Of a stretch of DNA of 64,000 nucleotides, positions 1 to 7,916 are shown in pieces (within the stretch, counting starts at the first letter, position 1; each line of letters begins with the position of its first letter). Origin of the DNA: Vibrio cyclitrophicus (lineage in GTDB: Bacteria > Pseudomonadota > Gammaproteobacteria > Enterobacterales > Vibrionaceae). The position numbers were made by a program, and so were the translations under genes. The stretch covers positions 310,001 to 374,000 of the forward strand of contig CP065367.1 in NCBI GenBank assembly GCA_023206055.1. Direction: 5' to 3'. The notes beneath the pieces were generated by a model, which was not told the origin of the DNA, did no database searches, and worked only from the letters and a program-made list of their open reading frames with translations.

Positions 1-806
1 GCTAACTGTGAAGAGACTCCGGCTGTTGAGGTCATCGCGTAGGGTAGCCACAGTAGCTTAGATATAACGGCTTGAGATATATGTACGGCGAGATCTTTAC
101 CGGAAGTGGCAATGATGTTGACCCGCATTTTCTTAAAGAAGTATTCAGAGAAACCGACAATGATGGCAAATAATGTTAACCAATACAGTGTCGCCTCAGA
201 GCTCGAAGTGAGCGCGAAGTTATAAACACTCATAATAAATAAGGGCTGTAGCGCACCGAGAATGCTGATCACAAAACTTAGAATGATTAAGCTCTTGAAT
301 TCGTTATTGTAACGATAGAACGCGTATTTAATCCAGTTACTTCTATCTTGCGATTCCGGTGGTGGTTCGCGGAACAGACGAGAATATTCGTTAAGAGAAA
401 TCAACAAGCAGGGCTTTTTGCACATTGGATATTCAATGGTGTTGTTGTTCGTGTAATCAAACAAGAGCAACTTTCCATCTTTAACACCTAAGAAGATCGC
501 ACTTAGATTTTCTACTTCAATAAAGCATGGGTAAGGGTGCTGATCGATATTCTCGAGTGTCTTTAGTTTGGTCACATCACAACGGTATCCAAGACGCTCT
601 ATCGTCGCAGTAAAACTGTCGCCATCTTTCGGCTTTGGAATAAAGGCGTCGCTGAGGATAGAAGGTGTACCTTCCCATTCCAATGCTATTAAAGTGTAAG
701 CTAAGCCGCGAATCAGAGGTGAGTGGTTGTAACGCTCATCATAACCGCTTGCTTCAAAGTCCAAAATTCGCTGTGGAACATTATTGAAGTCTATTAAGAT
801 ACTCAT
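1..806 (-). CDS. Type I secretion ABC exporter subunit with C39-like N-domain (3' end outside window)
   Basis: My own translation from an ATG at 806 stays open for 268 codons to the window edge. The start is supported by a strong ribosome binding site (GGAGGTGACC) just upstream, and it overlaps the 3' end of the preceding ABC gene by 26 bases, suggesting translational coupling. The first ~150 residues resemble the C39 peptidase-like domain of type I exporters but lack the catalytic cysteine near the N terminus, as in LapB/HlyB-type exporters that do not cleave a leader. Hydrophobic segments of an ABC membrane domain start at about residue 180 (ILSFVISVLGALQPLFIM). The nucleotide-binding domain must lie beyond base 1. 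Family knowledge: such proteins export large adhesins or toxins with an HlyD adaptor and a TolC channel. Here the giant protein at 7917 is the obvious candidate substrate. Confidence 0.82.
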   Translation of the reverse strand, partial: MSILIDFNNVPQRILDFEASGYDERYNHSPLIRGLAYTLIALEWEGTPSILSDAFIPKPKDGDSFTATIERLGYRCDVTKLKTLENIDQHPYPCFIEVENLSAIFLGVKDGKLLLFDYTNNNTIEYPMCKKPCLLISLNEYSRLFREPPPESQDRSNWIKYAFYRYNNEFKSLIILSFVISILGALQPLFIMSVYNFALTSSSEATLYWLTLFAIIVGFSEYFFKKMRVNIIATSGKDLAVHISQAVISKLLWLPYAMTSTAGVSSQL

Positions 807-2388
807 TGGTCACCTCCGTTAAGTTTACGCGTTTGAGGCGATGGTTAAGTTTATCCATTTTATTGCTGGCAATGATTAGGATTTTATCATTGGCACGATA
901 AGCGGCACTGGTAAGCACCACTTGTGCAAACTCCTCATCAAATACACAATCAATATCGTCGAATATCAATACACGTTTATTGGCGAGTAGAGCGCGAACC
1001 AATAATAAGGCGTAACTTACTTGGCGTGAGAATGGGGTTCGCATATGGCCTTTGAGTTCGGTATAAAATCCAGCCGGAAGCCCGTCAATTTGCGCCTTGA
1101 TATTCATGATTTGACACAGTGCAAATGCCGTGTTGTTCAAGCTTGGTCGGAAGCAAGTGAGGTTATCTATTATGGTTCCTTCCACGAACGAACTGGTCTT
1201 ATCAACCATGAGCACGCTGTTACGCCAAACGTTGTAATTGACGTCATCGAGAGGCGTGTCGTTAATCATGATATCCAGTTTGTTATCATTGTTTTGTCGC
1301 GTAATACAGTTGGCTAAGTGTGTCTTACCTGAACCACTCTTACCTGTGAGCAGGTAGGCTTGTCCCAGTTCAAACTCGATACGTTGTTTGTCAGAGTACT
1401 TGATTGAAATACGTTCTACTTCTGTGGTTTCATGTTGATGCTCAACAGAGGCGGCCAATTCAAGGAGGTCAGCGATACGTTGGATATGGAGTTTGTTTAA
1501 TTCCCAGCGGCTCGCGGTGCGCATCACTTGTTGGTAAGGCGCAAAATAACGGTTGGTTAGCATGATGATGGCGGCCATGATGCCTTGACTCGATTCCATA
1601 TTAATTACGGCAGTCGCCAAGACCACCACAACGCAAGCAATGGATAGCTGTTGGATGAGCGTCAAAATCAAGCCAAAGTTCGATTCGATCTGCTCATATT
1701 TGATGTTCTCAACTTCGCGCTCTTCGACCATTTGTGTCATCAAACTTTCAACGCGGTATTCCATATTTCGCGCCTTGATATCCAGTGGGCTAGAGATGAT
1801 CTCAATAATTTTGGAGGTGGTTAAGCCTTCGATATCAGACTTATTTTGCAAGCTGCCAATTTTCTGTTTGGAAAGGCTCCACGCGAAAATCGCTAAGACG
1901 GCCGAGGCAATTAGAAGGGTAATGCCAGCCCATATGTTGATGAGGCCGATGATAAGAATGGTAATCACGCTAACCGCAAGGTTGATAAGCGCTCGAACCG
2001 ATTCTCCGCCAAAGAAGGTCTTAAGTTCAGGGATAGTTGCGATTCGTTCTAGATATTCGCCCGGCTCTAAACGGCGGAATTTAGAGATCTCCGCTAAACA
2101 AATGGATTGGAATACCTTATTGGTTAGGTTGGTTTCAAATTGCCTCATGATGACGGAAGATATCTTCTCTTCCTGACTTTTTAAGTGGTAGTCGAGGAAG
2201 ATGGAAATCAAAATAATAGCGAACAATAAGAACAAGGTATCTTGCGCTTGGTTGGGTAACACTCGGTCAAAAATGACCAGAATAGAGAAGGGCAGTACCA
2301 AGCCAAATAGGGTTGATATTATCGTTGAAAAAGTCAGATAACACTTATCTGCCATATTGATCTTTTGCGAAAATTGCTCAGTTTGCAT
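781..2388 (-). CDS. ABC exporter half-transporter with degenerate ATPase site
   Basis: 535 residues: an ABC membrane domain (hydrophobic helices at about 20-40, 52-66, 135-170 and 240-262) followed by a nucleotide-binding domain, with no N-terminal peptidase domain. Walker A is intact (GKSGSGKT, 349-356). The other ATPase motifs are not: the LSGGQ signature reads PFSRQ (452-456), Walker B ends in DD (VLIFDD, 473-478) where the second acidic residue should be Glu, and the H-loop region (IIASNK) has no His. This is the pattern of the non-catalytic half of heterodimeric ABC exporters. The start has an excellent ribosome binding site (AGGAGGT). It overlaps the TolC-like gene upstream by 11 bases and the second ABC gene downstream by 26. 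I infer that the two ABC proteins form one heterodimeric exporter. Confidence 0.85.
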   Translation of the reverse strand: MQTEQFSQKINMADKCYLTFSTIISTLFGLVLPFSILVIFDRVLPNQAQDTLFLLFAIILISIFLDYHLKSQEEKISSVIMRQFETNLTNKVFQSICLAEISKFRRLEPGEYLERIATIPELKTFFGGESVRALINLAVSVITILIIGLINIWAGITLLIASAVLAIFAWSLSKQKIGSLQNKSDIEGLTTSKIIEIISSPLDIKARNMEYRVESLMTQMVEEREVENIKYEQIESNFGLILTLIQQLSIACVVVVLATAVINMESSQGIMAAIIMLTNRYFAPYQQVMRTASRWELNKLHIQRIADLLELAASVEHQHETTEVERISIKYSDKQRIEFELGQAYLLTGKSGSGKTHLANCITRQNNDNKLDIMINDTPLDDVNYNVWRNSVLMVDKTSSFVEGTIIDNLTCFRPSLNNTAFALCQIMNIKAQIDGLPAGFYTELKGHMRTPFSRQVSYALLLVRALLANKRVLIFDDIDCVFDEEFAQVVLTSAAYRANDKILIIASNKMDKLNHRLKRVNLTEVTNEYLNRLQ

Positions 2389-3805
2389 TACGACCTCCTT
2401 TCCTCAACGACTCCGTTGAGAGAAGATGTTTCGGCACTAAATCTTGATTGTCGCGACCTTCAATATCGCTCATTAATTGCATCACGCTTTCGATAGATTG
2501 AATCGAGAGTAAACCCTTAATTTGCTCAAGTTTGATGGTCTCGATGATGTAGTCGTATCGTGCGCTTTCGTAGTCTCTTAAGGCGCTGAACAGTTTACTT
2601 TCCGCCGCCAGCAAGTCGGTGATGGTACGCGTTCCTAATTGGTAGGCTCTTTGGATCCCTTTATAAGATGCGTAGTTGGCGCGAATGATGTTTTCGTAAC
2701 TGCTTATAGACTGCGAGAAATCGTTAATGTTGAGCACTGAGGTATTCACACTGTTACGTGTGGTGTAAAGCGAATCTTGGTAAAGCAGTTCAGTACGCTC
2801 GATGGCCGTTGATGACTTCTGATAGCCGTAGTAATCAGAGCCACCGGATAAGAGAGGCACGGCGAGGTTTAATCCCACACTGGTTGAGTTACTTTCGCCA
2901 GTTTGGGTTGGATCACTCGCCGTGCTGTAGTTATTGGTATCATCATGTCGATAACTGGCCGAAAGCGACACGGTCGGTAAGAAGTTCGAACCGCTCTCTT
3001 TTAAGCTTCGTCGGCTTCTCTCTACGTTTTTCTTTGCCACCAACAAGTCGTTATTGAGCTTTAACGCCTGATCCATGATCGTGCGTTGCTCGCTTTCGCT
3101 GATCTCTTTTAAAGGCACGCTTTCGTATATGTCTTGCGACGGAGTGATAGGGTATTGAATTTGAATCGATAAACCGTTGAGAATGACACGTCGATCTTTT
3201 TGCAAGGTTCTTAATCGGTTCGACACGCCTTCTTTCTGAGCTATCACTTCGTAAAGTTCACTGGCTGCGGTATTACCTAACTCTACATTGCGTCGCATTT
3301 GATGTTCACGCGTTTCAGACGATTTAAGCTCAACCTTGGTCGCTTTAATTTGGGCGTTGTTTTTCAAATACTCAAAGTATTGAGAACCGATTTCCGAAAT
3401 GGTGCTTTGGATTTTGTTCTCGTGTTTAATCTCTTCGATATTGAAGTCGAGCTTAGCCGTCCCATATTTAAAAATGTCGCCAAGATTGAATATGGATTGG
3501 GATAACGAAAGGCTGTAGCTGTTTGAGTTATAGCTAGAGGTTTCATCCGGCACGCTCGATAGCAAGGTTTCATTCTCGTTCCATGTGGTATCGGCAGCAC
3601 CATTGAGTGACGGCAGAAATTTCGAGCGACTGATACCAATGTTGTACTCGTTTTCTTCCACACCTTTATCACTGGCGCGAAGAGACAGGCTGTTTTGCAG
3701 GCCGAGCTCTACCGCTTCAAGCAGGGTAGTCGCCGATGCTAAAGGTGTCGTGCTGAATGCAAGCGCAGCCATGATGCTGCTAGTTAAGTTTTTGTACCGC
3801 CACAT
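2378..3805 (-). CDS. TolC-family outer membrane efflux protein
   Basis: 475 residues with a signal peptide (ending near ...TPLASA, residue ~25) followed by the two repeated coiled-coil/strand halves typical of outer membrane efflux proteins: 'LLEAVELGLQNS' at the start of the mature part and 'NINDFSQSISSYENII' and 'YQLGTRTITDLLAAES' in the second half. The last motif matches the conserved YxxGxxxxxDLLxA region of TolC. It would form the outer membrane channel of the type I secretion system encoded around it. It overlaps the pseudo-kinase gene upstream by 26 bases, so its expression is probably coupled to that gene. The C-terminal ~40 residues after the second hairpin are charged and probably periplasmic. 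Confidence 0.9.
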   Translation of the reverse strand: MWRYKNLTSSIMAALAFSTTPLASATTLLEAVELGLQNSLSLRASDKGVEENEYNIGISRSKFLPSLNGAADTTWNENETLLSSVPDETSSYNSNSYSLSLSQSIFNLGDIFKYGTAKLDFNIEEIKHENKIQSTISEIGSQYFEYLKNNAQIKATKVELKSSETREHQMRRNVELGNTAASELYEVIAQKEGVSNRLRTLQKDRRVILNGLSIQIQYPITPSQDIYESVPLKEISESEQRTIMDQALKLNNDLLVAKKNVERSRRSLKESGSNFLPTVSLSASYRHDDTNNYSTASDPTQTGESNSTSVGLNLAVPLLSGGSDYYGYQKSSTAIERTELLYQDSLYTTRNSVNTSVLNINDFSQSISSYENIIRANYASYKGIQRAYQLGTRTITDLLAAESKLFSALRDYESARYDYIIETIKLEQIKGLLSIQSIESVMQLMSDIEGRDNQDLVPKHLLSTESLRKGGRNAN

Positions 3806-6011
3806 ACTTGTTGATCACCTTGATTATTTGGTCGCTTTTATAAGGTTTGCTGATCACGTAATCCATTCCGGCCTCAATACAAGCCTGGTGTTCGTTACTG
3901 CTGGTCAATGCGGTTGCCCCTATAATGGTACAAGGGTTCTTCTCGTTTTCTTGTTCGAATTGTCGAATGCGTTTTGTTGCTTCGATGCCGCCCATACCCG
4001 GCATGATGCAATCCATAAAGATGATGTCAGAACGTTTATTCATGAAGTGTTTCACTGCGTCAGCGCCATCGCCGACCATGTCTGGTTCATATTCTTGTTT
4101 GGTAAGGATTCGCTTAAGTAAAATCTGCTGAACTCGATCATCTTCTACGATAAGGAATGAGCTGTTCTCCATCTGTTCTTCCGATGCTTCCGCTTCCATA
4201 ATGGTGAGTAGGTTTGGAATGAATTCGTAAGGAATTGCAGGGGCGTTAATGATCTTGTCGACGAAGCTATGACACTCTTGTGCTTGCTGAGTGTTGGTCA
4301 CTGACAACAGCAGTTTGGTATTTGGGTGGTTCTTAAGTTGGGATTTCACTGTTTTACTCAGTGAGGGCAGTTTGTTGGGTTCAAAGGTATCGGTCAGCAT
4401 GATCGCATCGTAATCACCGAACGTTTTAGCTGCTGAGAAAAGCTCGTTTGCTGTGCGAATCTCGGTGATGTCTAGCCCCAAGTTACTGAGCATTTTGTTC
4501 ATCACATCGATACGAACTTGAGTATTAGCACACAAGAGTAAACGCTTGCCATCAAAGCGAGTTTTCTCTGTGTGGAAGTTCTTAGCCTTAAGATCGAGTT
4601 CAATCTGAAAACGTTCCTGAGCGCCGGATTGGAACCAGTGACTCTCGTAATATCCGTAATCTTTCAGAACACTTTTAGCCAAGTCATCGGTGTTCGCAGT
4701 ATGGTCTTTGTGTGCGCTCCAATGGAGCTTATTGAGCTTGGCAACAGAAACATCCAGCGTTGATAAGAAGTTGAGGTTGATGGTGACACGGGTATTTTCC
4801 ATGTCTGATGCTGCACCCGATTCAATCGTCACAAACAGTTTCTTATTTGATTTGAGTTGAATAGCGTTAGATAGTTGAAGGAACAGTATCCAGAATAAGC
4901 TGGTGGATTGGCCTGCAACACGATTCGGTAAATTGTCTGAAATAAAACAATCAAGCTCACTTTCATTTCGTTGAATCTTTGCGCTGATGTGAATCATCAA
5001 TTCCGACAGTACGTTGAGCAGTGAAAATTCTTTCGATTTACTCTCCGTACCCTGTGAAATCAAACGATTATAGTTTTCCGCTAGTTCAGATAATGTGCTA
5101 CACGCAGAGGTAATATCCTTCGCCATCAACACGCCGTTTTCATCGGTTTCTTGAACAAGATATTGGACACCGCCGTTGATGGTGTTTGTAATTCCGCGAA
5201 TCTCATAGCCGATCAGCGCATACAGTTGTTTGTAGAGATCGTTATTGCGCTTTTGGTCTTCCAATTTACTGAAGATAAGTTTGAGATGAGAGTAGATCTG
5301 ACGCTGTTTTGGATTAATGCTCACTTCATTAAGAAGCTCTTCAAGACGTTGTAAATCGAGCTGCTTCAGCTCTTGATACAGGGCATCGAATTCATAGTCG
5401 ATTTCGCGTTCGTTAGAGCTGGATTTCTTCAGTTTCAACATAGCAACTGAGTTGGACAAAATTGTAATCACAGCTAATATCACGACTACCATAAACAACC
5501 AGATAAAGAACTCGTTTTTCTCAGACATCAAGTCGTTCGCATGGTTGTTAAACATGGTGCGATAGTTGTCATCCATCTGCAGATAGTTATTCGTCAATGA
5601 AAGGTACAAGCCTAATACGTCGTTACGTGTTTTAGGGCTATCGGAGAAACGATTAATCGCTAATTCCAGTTGCGTGTATTCAGTTGCTCCAACCAAGCTG
5701 AACTCGGTTTTGTTTAACGAAGCCAAAGAACGAAACTCATCTATCTCACTTTTCAAAGTCGATGGATCAAACTCATTGGTATTGCAATTATGCTCTTTTA
5801 AGCAGTGCTGCAAAGTTTGTATATCAAGTTCTATTGTCTGATTAAGTTTCTGGGCTTGTATGATCAAGGGGGCGCTTTGGACTTGCGCAACCGAATCTAC
5901 TTTTGACCAAGAAAAGTATAAATAGAAAGCGAACGCTGCCAATACCACGCTAAATAGTATGCTTAGACGCAGAGCGGGTACGGAAATATTGTACGAAGGT
6001 TTTCCGCTCAT
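3780..6011 (-). CDS. Membrane-bound hybrid histidine-kinase-like protein with inactive kinase core and intact receiver
   Basis: 743 residues. Two membrane helices (about 13-33 and 168-190) flank a periplasmic helical sensor. The HisKA-like region has Tyr269 (LIGYEIRG) where the phosphorylated His should be, and lacks the following Thr-Pro. The ATPase-like region keeps an N-box-like stretch (QLSNAI, 379-384) but no DxGxG box is visible. Residues ~488-600 look like a decayed receiver (no acidic pair). The C-terminal receiver (about 617-740) looks intact: acidic pair in IVEDD, phospho-acceptor Asp667 (FMDCIMPGMGG), Thr in GATALT, Lys in ISKPY. So it probably receives phosphate rather than generating it. 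It lies 3 bases after the HlyD gene and overlaps the TolC gene, so it is part of the secretion operon. Confidence 0.85.
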   Translation of the reverse strand: MSGKPSYNISVPALRLSILFSVVLAAFAFYLYFSWSKVDSVAQVQSAPLIIQAQKLNQTIELDIQTLQHCLKEHNCNTNEFDPSTLKSEIDEFRSLASLNKTEFSLVGATEYTQLELAINRFSDSPKTRNDVLGLYLSLTNNYLQMDDNYRTMFNNHANDLMSEKNEFFIWLFMVVVILAVITILSNSVAMLKLKKSSSNEREIDYEFDALYQELKQLDLQRLEELLNEVSINPKQRQIYSHLKLIFSKLEDQKRNNDLYKQLYALIGYEIRGITNTINGGVQYLVQETDENGVLMAKDITSACSTLSELAENYNRLISQGTESKSKEFSLLNVLSELMIHISAKIQRNESELDCFISDNLPNRVAGQSTSLFWILFLQLSNAIQLKSNKKLFVTIESGAASDMENTRVTINLNFLSTLDVSVAKLNKLHWSAHKDHTANTDDLAKSVLKDYGYYESHWFQSGAQERFQIELDLKAKNFHTEKTRFDGKRLLLCANTQVRIDVMNKMLSNLGLDITEIRTANELFSAAKTFGDYDAIMLTDTFEPNKLPSLSKTVKSQLKNHPNTKLLLSVTNTQQAQECHSFVDKIINAPAIPYEFIPNLLTIMEAEASEEQMENSSFLIVEDDRVQQILLKRILTKQEYEPDMVGDGADAVKHFMNKRSDIIFMDCIMPGMGGIEATKRIRQFEQENEKNPCTIIGATALTSSNEHQACIEAGMDYVISKPYKSDQIIKVINKYVAVQKLN

Positions 6012-6014
6012 TGA

Positions 6015-7364
6015 TTATCTCTCATCAAAAGCATCCTCGATAGCTGACATCACAGGTTTCGCAGCGTATTCGATCACGCGACGCGAGCCTGTTTTTACGT
6101 CGGCGGTAAATTCCATATAAGGTGATAATTTGTATTGAGTGCCTCCTCGCTCTAGAAAGTTTCGGTCAATTTCAATTTCTGCTAAATAGAATTCAGCGTC
6201 TTCTTCTTCGTATGATGAACGGCTGATTGAAGCGATGGTGCCCTCAACAAATCCGTATTTTGCAAAGTTATAGGTGTCCATTTTTACTTTTACCGCCTGA
6301 CCAATCTCAACGAAGCCCATGTCTTTACGTGGGATCTTCGCTTCACCGTGAAGGGAGTTATTGATCGGCGCAATATCTGCGATACTTTCACCTGGTGGAA
6401 TCACAGCAGAACGGAAGTTGAAGTGCAGTTTGTCGACCACACCGTCCACTGGAGAGTAGACGATTAGGCGATCAACCTTGTCGGAATGCTGTGGTTGTAA
6501 GATTCGCTTCAGCTTGAGGTCTTTATTCGCTTGAATGATTTGCGCTTGGTACTCAGAGTTCCTGTTCTCAACCAAGTCACGGTGTTGTTTTTCCAGTTTG
6601 TCGAGTTGAAAGCGCTCATTCATCACAGACTCGTCTAGGTTCTCAATCTCACGAACCATATTGGATTCTTGTACTTTCATATTTAGAACGTCGACATATG
6701 ACGCCATCTCTTCTTTATAAAGCGTGTTTTTGATGTTGAGTTGTTTGCGAATGAGCGAGAGTTGGTTCTCTGAACTTTTGCGACGCTTTAGCATTGAACT
6801 GATTAGCGAGTTCTTGTGCTTAATATCGTGTGTGATGAGTTCTTCGTTTGAACGGTTTTTAGAGAATTCTTGTTTCCACGTATTCATATTGACCTGAACT
6901 TGCTCAGGGTATTTCTCAATGAACGCATCAAAGTTAGGCTCTACCATGTCACGTAAACTCTCATAACGAATCTTATCGAGTTCGATCTGAATAATTTCAG
7001 TATTTACGGTATCAAGTTGGGTGTTGCGGTCGAGTGAGCGTATTCGAGCAATAGGTTGGCCTTCATAAACTACTTCCCCTTTTCTGACTAACAATTCTTC
7101 TAATATACCGCCTTCTAGGTGTTGAACCTTCTCAACATCCGATTCCAATAGCAGTTCGCCACGTACAGAAACAACAATGTCGATACGTGCTTGTGATGCC
7201 ACGGCGATAGCGACCAAAGCGAGTAAGAATATAATGAGCAACGTTTTGTGAACGCTGGTCATGGCACTAGCAAGCACAATAGTGTCATCAGCTGTGACCT
7301 TAGAAGCCTCGTTATTGGAAACAAGTGCTTTTCTGAGGTGATGTTCTATTTGGTTATTGCTCAT
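6015..7364 (-). CDS. HlyD-family periplasmic adaptor of type I secretion system
   Basis: 449 residues with one membrane helix (about 38-60, LLIIFLLALVAIAVASQA) after a cytoplasmic N terminus. A split lipoyl/biotinyl domain follows (VEKVQHLEGGILEELLVRKG and later YSPVDGVVDKLHFN), separated by a long coiled coil, then a beta-barrel region (GEAKIPRKDMGFVEIGQAV) and the C-terminal motif with AEIEIDRN. This is the standard HlyD/LapC layout, linking the ABC exporter to TolC. The start has a clear ribosome binding site (GAGGT). Its upstream neighbour, the Hpt-like gene, ends 12 bases away; the pseudo-kinase starts 3 bases downstream. Confidence 0.93.
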   Translation of the reverse strand: MSNNQIEHHLRKALVSNNEASKVTADDTIVLASAMTSVHKTLLIIFLLALVAIAVASQARIDIVVSVRGELLLESDVEKVQHLEGGILEELLVRKGEVVYEGQPIARIRSLDRNTQLDTVNTEIIQIELDKIRYESLRDMVEPNFDAFIEKYPEQVQVNMNTWKQEFSKNRSNEELITHDIKHKNSLISSMLKRRKSSENQLSLIRKQLNIKNTLYKEEMASYVDVLNMKVQESNMVREIENLDESVMNERFQLDKLEKQHRDLVENRNSEYQAQIIQANKDLKLKRILQPQHSDKVDRLIVYSPVDGVVDKLHFNFRSAVIPPGESIADIAPINNSLHGEAKIPRKDMGFVEIGQAVKVKMDTYNFAKYGFVEGTIASISRSSYEEEDAEFYLAEIEIDRNFLERGGTQYKLSPYMEFTADVKTGSRRVIEYAAKPVMSAIEDAFDER

Positions 7365-7376
7365 GACTGACCTCGG

Positions 7377-7727
7377 TTACTTGTCATCTATTACTTCCTT
7401 AACACCCAACAAGTGGTTGATTTGCCGATTGACGTTGTGCAATTCAGTTTTTACATCCTCTATAAGCTCTTCCGGCGCAGGGAACTCGTGTCTGCTCAAA
7501 TGTTCCAATTTAGCCATTTTGGGCGGAAGGTCTTGATCGCAAAGCAGCGTTAAGATGGTCTTCAGTTTTTTTGAGTAACGGTTGAGTTCATCAAAACGAT
7601 TACCTTTATGAAGTTCTTCTATATTTATGGCTGCGTCAGAAAAGTCATTGTAAAAGTCGCCCAATAACAATTGCAGCCCCTTGTGGTTGTTGTCAACCGA
7701 GCGCAACAAATTCGTCATGTCTATCAT
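7377..7727 (-). CDS. Hpt-like four-helix protein lacking the phospho-histidine
   Basis: 116 residues, all-helical in appearance. The stretch RYSKKLKT (about 51-58) aligns with the RxAHTLKG motif of histidine phosphotransfer (Hpt) domains, but the phosphorylated His is a Lys. The protein is cytoplasmic and is the first gene of the secretion operon, 190 bases from the divergent giant gene. Because the nearby hybrid kinase also lacks its phospho-His, the two may form a binding module rather than a phosphorelay. An alternative start three codons in (ATG at 7718) cannot be excluded. The fold assignment is by motif position only; another small helical-bundle family is possible. Confidence 0.65.
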   Translation of the reverse strand: MIDMTNLLRSVDNNHKGLQLLLGDFYNDFSDAAINIEELHKGNRFDELNRYSKKLKTILTLLCDQDLPPKMAKLEHLSRHEFPAPEELIEDVKTELHNVNRQINHLLGVKEVIDDK

Positions 7728-7916
7728 CGCTCCACTGCCTTAATTGCTTTAATCACAATAACTAAGGATCTTTAAAGGTGGTTTTCAAATTTTTTTTGAT
7801 TCTTTATGCATAAAAAGAAAAATATAAAAAATGGTGTATAAAAATTTGGTTTTTCAAAATGGTGTCCTTTAATGATTCTAAATACGATCAGTTAGCTAGT
7901 AGCAACGGAGGCTGTA
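7728..7916. promoter_or_regulatory. Divergent AT-rich control region between the secretion operon and the giant gene
   Basis: 189 bases must carry promoters for both directions. The right half is very AT-rich, with T8 and A5 runs and TATAAA-like boxes at about 7823 and 7837, but I could not fix a convincing -35/-10 pair or a sigma-54 site. The giant gene has a strong ribosome binding site, GGAGG, at 7907-7911. Such AT-rich tracts are common targets of H-NS-type silencers; that is an inference. Confidence 0.5.

Noticed and set aside
1045..2176. Plus-strand open frames of 90 and 178 codons
   Set aside because: They overlap the ABC exporter gene entirely and encode no recognisable domain.
7728..7916. 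A sigma-54 promoter before the giant gene
   Set aside because: No TGGCAC-N5-TTGC match could be found; the region is merely AT-rich.
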